Below, piece by piece: positions 22,630 to 28,077 of a DNA stretch of 28,077 nt. The stretch comes from HyVt-337 sp964428895 (GTDB lineage Bacteria > Planctomycetota > Phycisphaerae > SM23-33), in contig CAYRZU010000049.1 in the NCBI GenBank assembly GCA_964428895.1, forward strand, positions 1-28,077, written 5' to 3'. Both the position numbers and the translations under genes were made by a program. Numbering within the stretch: the stretch's first letter is position 1; each line of letters opens with the position of its first letter. The notes under the pieces are model-generated. The model did no database searches and had not been told where the DNA came from. It saw only the letters and a program-made list of their open reading frames with translations.

Positions 22630-23564
22630 TGGCCAAGCGCGATTATTATGCCGTCCTAGGGGTCGGTCGCGATGCATCCGCCGGGCAGATCAAGAGCGCC
22701 TATCGCAAGCTCGCCCGGCAGTACCATCCCGACGTCAACAAGGCGCCGGACGCCCAGGGCAAGTTCACCGAGGCCTCCGAAGCCTACGAAGTGCTCTCTG
22801 ATCCAAAGAAGCGGGAGGCCTACGATCGTTACGGCCACGCCGGGCCGATGGGCGGTTCCGGCCAGGGGGGGTGGGGTCCGGGCGTGGACTTCGCCGATAT
22901 CTTTGGCGGCGGCGGGGGAGGCGGCATGGGGGGCTTTGGCGGGATGAGCCTCGACGACATTCTGGAAATGCTCGGCGGCGGGCGTGCCACGCGGAAGAGC
23001 CGCCGCCGACCCTCCCCCAGCAAGGGCGCGGACCTGGAGTACCCCATTACCTTGGATTTCCTGCAGGCGGCCCGGGGAGTCCGAACGACGGTTCGAATTC
23101 GCCGGGAGGGACCCGCCGACGAGACCATCGAGGTCAAGATTCCCTCGGGCGTGGGCGAAGGTCAGCGCATTCGCGTTCGTGGGAAGGGCCAACTCGGCCC
23201 CGGCGGACAGGGAGACCTCTATATTGTGATTCATGTCGAGCCCCATCCGTACTTCACTCGCCAGGGCAACGATGTGTATGTGGACGTACCGATCAGCATG
23301 ACCGAGGCGGCGTTGGGGGCCAAGGTCGATGTCCCCACAATCGACGGCATGACGACGGTAACGATTCCGCCCGGCACGAGCGGCGGGCAGAAGTTGCGGT
23401 TGAAGGGGCGAGGCCTTTCGGCCGGCGAGGGCCGGGGCGACCAATACGTTCGCCTGAAGGTTGTCGTGCCGAAGGAACTCTCCGCTAGGGGCCGGGAGTT
23501 GTTGGAGCAACTTCAGCAGACCGAGACCGCCGACCCGAGGGCCACCGCGCCATGGCGCACCTAG
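22629..23564 (+). CDS. DnaJ/CbpA-type co-chaperone without zinc finger
   Basis: A 311-residue J-domain protein. J-domain at residues 4-68 with the HPD motif (33-35) that stimulates DnaK ATPase; a Gly/Phe/Met-rich region (about 70-118) including a run of seven Gly; then the C-terminal substrate-binding domains ('GADLEYPITLDFLQAARG', 'IKIPSGV'-like and 'GDLYIVIHVEPHPYFTRQGNDVY'). The four CxxCxGxG zinc repeats of classic DnaJ are missing, so it is of the CbpA class. It lies 49 bases after pilC and may be a separate unit with its own promoter. It overlaps the next gene by 13 bases. Confidence 0.9.
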   Translation: MAKRDYYAVLGVGRDASAGQIKSAYRKLARQYHPDVNKAPDAQGKFTEASEAYEVLSDPKKREAYDRYGHAGPMGGSGQGGWGPGVDFADIFGGGGGGGMGGFGGMSLDDILEMLGGGRATRKSRRRPSPSKGADLEYPITLDFLQAARGVRTTVRIRREGPADETIEVKIPSGVGEGQRIRVRGKGQLGPGGQGDLYIVIHVEPHPYFTRQGNDVYVDVPISMTEAALGAKVDVPTIDGMTTVTIPPGTSGGQKLRLKGRGLSAGEGRGDQYVRLKVVVPKELSARGRELLEQLQQTETADPRATAPWRT

Positions 23565-23932
23565 ACAAAGACATGTGCCGCCGTCGCCGGGAGATGAACC
23601 TGGCGTTGGTGATCGCTTTCCTGGTGATCATTTGCTTTGGTCTGGGGGCTCTGGCGGCGCTGGCCCTGCGCGGGGCGGAGGCCTTTGATAACAACCCCGA
23701 TCAGCAGCGTATGCTGGCGCGGCTGGCGTGGCTGTCCGTGGCGATGCTGCTGGGGACGATGGTGTTGTTGGTTTGGGCCGTGATGCGGTTCGCCCGCGGT
23801 CGCGTGTTTCGTGAGGACCAAGAGGCCCGGCGACCCAAGGAGGAACACATTGACGCCTGGGCCGAGGCCGGCAGACGGTTTCAACTGGCGCCGGATGATG
23901 AACCGGAAGAGCCGGACGCGCAGGATGATTAA
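23552..23932 (+). CDS. Small two-helix membrane protein, unknown function
   Basis: A 126-residue protein with two predicted membrane helices (about residues 17-39 and 58-80), an Arg-rich N-terminus and an acidic C-terminal tail ending in Glu/Asp repeats. It starts inside the DnaJ-type gene (13-base overlap), with a poorly placed GAGGG as the only ribosome site; ATG 23573 or 23594 would also retain both helices. No family recognised. Its stop codon directly abuts the stop of the convergent gene on the other strand. Confidence 0.6.
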   Translation: MAHLDKDMCRRRREMNLALVIAFLVIICFGLGALAALALRGAEAFDNNPDQQRMLARLAWLSVAMLLGTMVLLVWAVMRFARGRVFREDQEARRPKEEHIDAWAEAGRRFQLAPDDEPEEPDAQDD

Positions 23933-24742
23933 CTAGGGCAGCGGAGTGATCTGACGGAATAGCTGTCGCCTGGGGGGCGTTAGCTGCACCGAGATACCAT
24001 CGGGGGAGATCGCCGTGGTGTCTTCCATCATCTGCTGGCGGCTGGCGTAGATTGGTTGCAGATCGGCCCGTGAGGTCTGCCAGGTGGTCGTTCGACGGGG
24101 CGTCAGGGCCAGCAAACCGTCTTCGGACAGATGCTCCAATACCACCGGTTGCGACCACGCGAACGCGATAACCGCCGCCAGGGCGGCGGCGATAATGAGG
24201 CCGGCCGCCCCAAGCCGATGCCCGGGCCGTTGGAGAAGCATCGAGGCCGCTAGCAGCAGGCCCGCCGCGACGGCGACCAGGATGATTCGACGCCGGTGCG
24301 AATTCGACCACGCGGGGATAGTCCGTAACCGATCATATTCGGCGGGGTGAATGAACGCGCCCGGATTGACCGCCGCTTCCGGCCAAGCGATGGCGGCTGT
24401 GGTTACGATCGGGTCGCTGGCGGATTGGCCCTCGAAAGAGAACTCAGCTTGGTATTGCTGCCGGGCCGCCAGGGCGGCCAGCCGGATCGGCTGCGAGAGG
24501 TCACCACGCGGGGCAACGGTAATCGGATAGATAAAGGCAGGCCCACCGAACTGCCAGCGAAGGCGGATCTCAGTGAGGGTGTGGTCGGTGTCATTACTGA
24601 TGGCCAGTGTCGCCGGGCGGAACGGCGCGGCGGCGTGGGCGTTATCGGCCGGCGAGAGCGCAAGGCCAACATCTGCCGCGGCGACAGATGTGGCCGCCGC
24701 GATCAGCAACCCGCCCAGAAGGATGGTCCTCAATCGCCGCAT
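23933..24742 (-). CDS. Exported membrane-anchored protein, unknown function
   Basis: A 269-residue protein starting with a signal peptide (MRRLRT plus a hydrophobic stretch, Ala-rich cleavage region near residue 23). Residues 25-145 form an extracytoplasmic domain, probably a beta-sandwich ('ATLAISNDTDHTLTEIRLRW'), followed by two close membrane helices (about 152-170 and 177-196) and a 70-residue C-terminal tail. An in-frame ORF reaches back to 25003, but it runs through the glucosidase gene and is an artefact; ATG 24742 lies 14 bases after that gene's stop, with AGGAA about 11 bases upstream. Last gene of a three-gene operon. No family recognised. Confidence 0.62.
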   Translation of the reverse strand: MRRLRTILLGGLLIAAATSVAAADVGLALSPADNAHAAAPFRPATLAISNDTDHTLTEIRLRWQFGGPAFIYPITVAPRGDLSQPIRLAALAARQQYQAEFSFEGQSASDPIVTTAAIAWPEAAVNPGAFIHPAEYDRLRTIPAWSNSHRRRIILVAVAAGLLLAASMLLQRPGHRLGAAGLIIAAALAAVIAFAWSQPVVLEHLSEDGLLALTPRRTTTWQTSRADLQPIYASRQQMMEDTTAISPDGISVQLTPPRRQLFRQITPLP

Positions 24743-24756
24743 GGGGTCGGTGGTTC

Positions 24757-26784
24757 CTAAGGTTGGCCCAGCCGGTCGGCGATGAGCTGTTTGGCGCGGA
24801 GGACTTCCGCGACGGACCACGCCTGTCCGATGCAGCCTTCCGGCCGATGGGGGGCGTCGCCGTCGAAGACCTCGCTGATCGATCCAAGGCCGGCCTGGCC
24901 GAGATGCCAATCGAAGGCCTCCAACCATTGGGTCGCCAGCGTGGCCGCGTCCGGGCCGGGGTGGGTCTTGAGGTAGGCTTCGATGAACGGGCCGATCAGC
25001 CACGGCCAGACGGTGCCCTGGTGGTAGGCTGTATCGCGCGTGTGTCGCCCGCCGGCATATTGGCCCCGGTAGCCGGGGTGGGTGGGCGAGAGCGTCCGTA
25101 GGCCATACGGCGTGAGCAGCTCGCGGCGGACGATATCGACCACCGCTTGTTGCTGCTCAAGCGGCAGGGGGCTATAGGGCAGCGAGACGGCGAAAATCTG
25201 ATTGGGGCGGATGGCGTCATCGAAGCCGTCGTCAGTGATAACGTCGTACAGGCAATTCTTGTTGGGGTTCCAGAAATGCGCCAGGAAGGTGGGCCCAATC
25301 AGCTCGGCCAGTTCATGATGGGCTGCGGCCAGGCGGTCGTCCACGCCGTGGCAGCGGCGGGCCATGATCCGATGGGCCGCATACCACAGGGCGTTGATTT
25401 CGACGGCCTTGCCATAGCGGGGGGTGATGGCCTGATCGTTATCGGCGGCGTCCATCCAGGTTAGTTGTGTTTTCGGCGAGCCGCCCGTCAGCAGGCCGTT
25501 GCCGTCGGCGTGAATACCGAACCGCGTGCCGTCGTGGTAGGCCTGCAGGATCGAGGCGATGGCCGGCATGAGCGTGTCTTGCCAGAACGGTTGATCGTCG
25601 GTGGCGGCCAGGTAGCGTTCGGCGGCGATGACGAACCACAACGAGGCGTCGATGCTGTTGTAGCCGGCGCCGTCGGCGCGTTCGTCGAAGCAGTTGGGCA
25701 CGAGCCCGTCTTGAATCCAGGCGGCGAAGGTCTTGAAGACCTGCTTGGCGATATCGAATCGTTTCGTGTTGAGTAGCAGGCCCGGCAGAGCAACGAAGGT
25801 GTCTCGGCCCCAGTCGGCGAACCAGTGAAAGCCGGCGATGATCGTGGCCGATGGTTCGGCGTTGGCGAAGTCTCGGCGGGGGACGAACGTGTCGGTGGCG
25901 ACGGCCAGGCGGCGTGTGGTGTCGTCGGCGGCGCCGACGGAGTCAGCCAGGTTGGCCAGCCGGTCCTGGCGGCGGCGCAGGGTGGCGTCGAACAGCACGT
26001 GGCCGGGCTCGCCGAGACTGGCGATGAGGTGGCAGGTCTGGCCGTCCTGCAGGTCGCAGGTAAAGTTCCCGGGGGCGTAGGCGTCTTCAGGTTCGTCGTG
26101 GCCACGGGCGGCGTCGGCGCGATAGTGGAAGGCGTACCACCATTGCGGGTCGCCGTGAAAGGCGGCCTCGGGGCTGGTCACGTGCAGGTTGTGACGGATG
26201 GTGGCAATATCGTGGATGATAGCGCCCCCCTCGGTGAGGTCGTAGGCTAGGTGGTGGTCGTGGCCGGGGGGGCGGACGTGGTGGAAATCTCGCATGGTGG
26301 CGAAAGGCCTCAAATGCAGCGTTCCGGCGCCACCGGCGAGCGTGTAGCGGAGACAGACGGCGTTGGCGGCCTCGGCCAGGAGGACTTCCTTGGTCAGCGT
26401 CCAATCGCCGAAGCGGAAGACGAAGCGGGGGGCAACATCGTTGGTGAACGTTTCGAGGTGGACCCACCCGGCCGGGGAGAATGCGCCGGCGAACTCATTC
26501 GTGCCGAGTTGGCAGCGGTGGCCGTCAACGTCGAGCTGCTCGATGACGGTCGAGAGGGCGTTGATCTTGCCGACCGGCGGGTGGGTGGCGGCGATCAGCA
26601 GCCCGTGATAGCGGCGCGTGTTGCAGCCGATCACGGACGACGACGCATAGGCGCCCAGACTGTTGCTGACGAGCCATTCTCGCCCCAGCAAGTCATCGAT
26701 CGCGGCGGCTTGGCAGTCGACGACCTGGGGGGCAGGTAAGATGCTGGCGGATGATTGAGCCATCACTTCAAGCTTATCGACCAT
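24757..26784 (-). CDS. Amylo-alpha-1,6-glucosidase (glycogen debranching type)
   Basis: A 675-residue glycoside hydrolase of the archaeal/bacterial debranching-enzyme family. The N-terminal domain (about 30-255) has 'EWLVSNSLGAYASSSVIGCNTRRYHGLLIA'-type start motifs. The C-terminal (alpha/alpha)6 domain (285-670) carries 'DWGRDTFVALPGL' (about 324-336), 'GYNSIDASLWF', 'LTWMDA', 'VEINALWY' and 'YHQGTVWPWLIGPF', including the acidic residues used for catalysis in this family. It hydrolyses alpha-1,6 branch points in glycogen. Start choice is uncertain: TTG 26799, ATG 26784 or ATG 26763 all precede the conserved part. It follows the PHP gene by a few tens of bases. Confidence 0.88.
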   Translation of the reverse strand: MVDKLEVMAQSSASILPAPQVVDCQAAAIDDLLGREWLVSNSLGAYASSSVIGCNTRRYHGLLIAATHPPVGKINALSTVIEQLDVDGHRCQLGTNEFAGAFSPAGWVHLETFTNDVAPRFVFRFGDWTLTKEVLLAEAANAVCLRYTLAGGAGTLHLRPFATMRDFHHVRPPGHDHHLAYDLTEGGAIIHDIATIRHNLHVTSPEAAFHGDPQWWYAFHYRADAARGHDEPEDAYAPGNFTCDLQDGQTCHLIASLGEPGHVLFDATLRRRQDRLANLADSVGAADDTTRRLAVATDTFVPRRDFANAEPSATIIAGFHWFADWGRDTFVALPGLLLNTKRFDIAKQVFKTFAAWIQDGLVPNCFDERADGAGYNSIDASLWFVIAAERYLAATDDQPFWQDTLMPAIASILQAYHDGTRFGIHADGNGLLTGGSPKTQLTWMDAADNDQAITPRYGKAVEINALWYAAHRIMARRCHGVDDRLAAAHHELAELIGPTFLAHFWNPNKNCLYDVITDDGFDDAIRPNQIFAVSLPYSPLPLEQQQAVVDIVRRELLTPYGLRTLSPTHPGYRGQYAGGRHTRDTAYHQGTVWPWLIGPFIEAYLKTHPGPDAATLATQWLEAFDWHLGQAGLGSISEVFDGDAPHRPEGCIGQAWSVAEVLRAKQLIADRLGQP

Positions 26785-26826
26785 CGCCTCACAGAACAAT
26801 GAGTCCTGGAGGCCGAGGTCGCCGAT

Positions 26827-27738
26827 CTACTTCTGCCAGATCGGATTGGTCCACGCGCATCGGCCGGCGGCGTCGGTCACGACGGCTCGGATGTAGGCCC
26901 AGCCCTTGGGTGCGGGGATGCTGTAGCTGGCGACGGATTTGCCGGCCTTGGCCCGCTTGCGGTATCCGCAGCCGGGGCCGGATTTGATCGTGATGTGCTC
27001 GGCGGCGGAGCAGCGGACCTTGGCGCGACCGTCCTCGATGCGGAAATCGTGGATCTTCGGGCCGTTGGTGGCGTAGCAGGCGCCGGTGCGGATGGCCTTG
27101 AGGACGTTGGCCACGGTGGGGGTCCTCATCTTCAGCCAGGTCCAGCCGCCGAAGGCATCGGTGGCACCGTCGCGGCCGCCGGAGTGGCTGTCGTCAACGG
27201 CCACCGCGGGCAAGCGCCAGCCGTTGTCGAGGGCGTAGGCCCATTCGTTTTCGCTGCAGCCTCGGCCGGCACCCTCGTCGCAGATGGTGTTCCAGACTTC
27301 CACGGCCGAGACGTCGACGAGGTCCTTGAAGTCGTGGTAGTCTAGGCCCGTCCAGAACGGGTGGGCCTGGATGCACAAGCCGCCGGCCTGTTGGATCTGC
27401 CGGATCTGGGTCAGGGCGGGGTTCTTGGTGCGGACCTTCTTGAACCGAAAACTCTCGTGGGCATTCAGGCAGACGATGTGGTTGAGCCGGCCCTTGATGG
27501 TCGGCACGGGCGGGTGGATCTCAGCCCCGCTGATGACGAGCATGTCCTTGCGGGTCAGGCCCTTCATGGCGTGTAGGTAGTTGTGGTCGGTCAGGGCGAT
27601 GATGTCGTAGCCCGCCTTCCTGTAATTGGCGATGGTGTCCTCGGGGCTCAGGCCGCCGTCGGACTTGTTGGTATGGGTGTGGAGGTTGGCGCGGTACCAG
27701 TTGCCGGTGAGCTTGAAGGGATTCACGAAGTTAGCCAT
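26827..27738 (-). CDS. PHP-domain metal-dependent phosphoesterase
   Basis: A 303-residue cytoplasmic PHP hydrolase. Metal-ligand motifs are visible in order: HTHTNKSDG (His20, His22, Asp27), TDHN (Asp51, His52), GAEIH (Glu73, His75), AHPFW (His126) and DDSH (Asp182/183, His185). The C-terminal 90 residues form a small beta domain often seen in this subgroup. Substrate is unknown; relatives act on phosphoesters such as nucleotide or sugar phosphates. The in-frame extension upstream to 27873 overlaps the promoter; ATG 27738 begins the conserved region. First gene of the minus-strand operon. Confidence 0.85.
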   Translation of the reverse strand: MANFVNPFKLTGNWYRANLHTHTNKSDGGLSPEDTIANYRKAGYDIIALTDHNYLHAMKGLTRKDMLVISGAEIHPPVPTIKGRLNHIVCLNAHESFRFKKVRTKNPALTQIRQIQQAGGLCIQAHPFWTGLDYHDFKDLVDVSAVEVWNTICDEGAGRGCSENEWAYALDNGWRLPAVAVDDSHSGGRDGATDAFGGWTWLKMRTPTVANVLKAIRTGACYATNGPKIHDFRIEDGRAKVRCSAAEHITIKSGPGCGYRKRAKAGKSVASYSIPAPKGWAYIRAVVTDAAGRCAWTNPIWQK

Positions 27739-27786
27739 GGGGTCGGGCTTTCTGCTTGGGGATCGAGTGATTGCAGTGATCTGAAA

Positions 27787-27814
27787 ATGATAGCAGCCGT
27801 GCGGACGAAGGCAA
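27787..27814 (-). promoter_or_regulatory. Promoter of the PHP-glucosidase operon
   Basis: Read on the minus strand: -35 TTGCCT (27814-27809), 16-base spacer, -10 TATCAT (27792-27787). It predicts a transcript start about 43 bases before ATG 27738. This is the best sigma-70-like promoter in the window and also rules out the longer upstream start for the PHP gene. Confidence 0.6.
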
Positions 27815-27899
27815 GCGGCTGACCGGTCGGTCTTGACGAATCTGCGGGCGGCTAAAGTCGGGCCGCAGGTCACGCTTCACGTATCCATCCGCCATAAGA

Positions 27900-27925
27900 A
27901 AAGCCGGCCCGTTGGGACCGGCTTT
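27900..27925. terminator. Bidirectional intrinsic terminator
   Basis: AAAGCCGG (27900-27907) pairs with CCGGCTTT (27918-27925); an inner CCC/GGG pair with one bulged A extends the stem around loop GTT. U-rich tails exist on both strands (TTTCCTT on plus; TTTTCTTA on minus). It probably ends a minus-strand transcript from the right, insulating the PHP operon. Confidence 0.7.
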
Positions 27926-28077
27926 CCTTATATCGGAGCGACTGGACACAGTTAGAACGTTTCTTGACGCAGACAATTGGCAGTGGCGGCCTAGGGCTGT
28001 GGAACTGCGGTTCCTTCTATGGGCGGCAGCTATTCCGCAAAGCACTTTTTTTTCTCTCATTAACCTCTTTCTGTAGC
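27926..28077. other. Right margin, no convincing gene
   Basis: Nothing certain is seen. A minus-strand frame from 28060 has an AAGAGG-like ribosome site but runs straight through the terminator hairpin and has no recognisable protein features. A small GGAAC/GTTCC inverted repeat lies at about 27998-28014, and a run of eight T at 28044-28051. It may be the 3' part of an untranslated RNA or of a transcript that begins outside the window. Confidence 0.3.

Noticed and set aside
22629..23564. Classic DnaJ with zinc finger
   Set aside because: The CxxCxGxG repeats are absent between the Gly-rich region and the C-terminal domains, so it is a CbpA-type protein.
27998..28014. A tRNA arm suggested by GGAAC-N-GTTCC
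   Set aside because: The surrounding bases do not fold into a cloverleaf and no T-loop or acceptor stem could be matched on either strand.

Overview
The window is GC-rich, gene-dense bacterial DNA. The following suggest a member of the Planctomycetota, probably Phycisphaerae-like: a PEP-CTERM protein, a type IV pilus/type II secretion hybrid locus whose minor pseudopilin carries a LamG domain, heavy use of GTG starts, and GC-rich spacers full of hairpins. This placement is inferred from family content; no rRNA or other marker gene is present.

Left flank (1-4454, + strand): a PEP-CTERM, HAF-repeat-like secreted protein is followed by a hairpin terminator and a roughly 560-bp non-coding spacer. 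The spacer holds a run of G-tracts, four copies of an 8-mer and a long imperfect inverted repeat. Next come a 99-residue three-helix membrane protein, a nitroreductase, and a sensor with PAS, GAF and receiver domains but no kinase catalytic domain.

Centre (4734-22579, + strand): one long surface-appendage locus of 18 genes. In order it encodes a GspG-like major pseudopilin; GspI-, GspJ- and PilX/GspK-like minor pseudopilins, the last fused to LamG; a GspH/FimT-like pseudopilin; PilM, PilN, PilO and a PilP/GspC-like protein; the secretin; a TPR lipoprotein; a histidine kinase, a single-domain response regulator, an HD-GYP phosphodiesterase and a STAS protein; then PilB, PilT and PilC. Split PilM/N/O plus PilT point to a retractable type IV pilus, while the pseudopilin set looks like type II secretion. 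No prepilin peptidase is in the window. RNA-level signals divide the locus: a repeat-bearing leader before gspG, a double hairpin after it, and an intrinsic terminator overlapping the stop codon of the PilP-like gene just before the secretin. These suggest tuned stoichiometry rather than one uniform operon.

Right flank: a zinc-finger-less DnaJ/CbpA-type co-chaperone, whose only promoter-like element would give a leaderless mRNA, overlaps a small membrane protein gene (22629-23932, +). Facing them is a three-gene minus-strand operon (27738 down to 23933): a PHP-domain metal-dependent hydrolase, a glycogen-debranching-type amylo-alpha-1,6-glucosidase and an exported membrane-anchored protein of unknown function. 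It has a good promoter, and its last stop codon directly abuts the stop of the convergent gene. The last ~150 bases after a bidirectional terminator hold no convincing gene.

The most interesting unit is the pilus locus with its built-in signalling block (kinase, regulator, HD-GYP and STAS). It also has two unusual minor pseudopilins, one with a LamG lectin-like domain and one with an EF-hand-like calcium loop, which could form a calcium-dependent adhesive tip.
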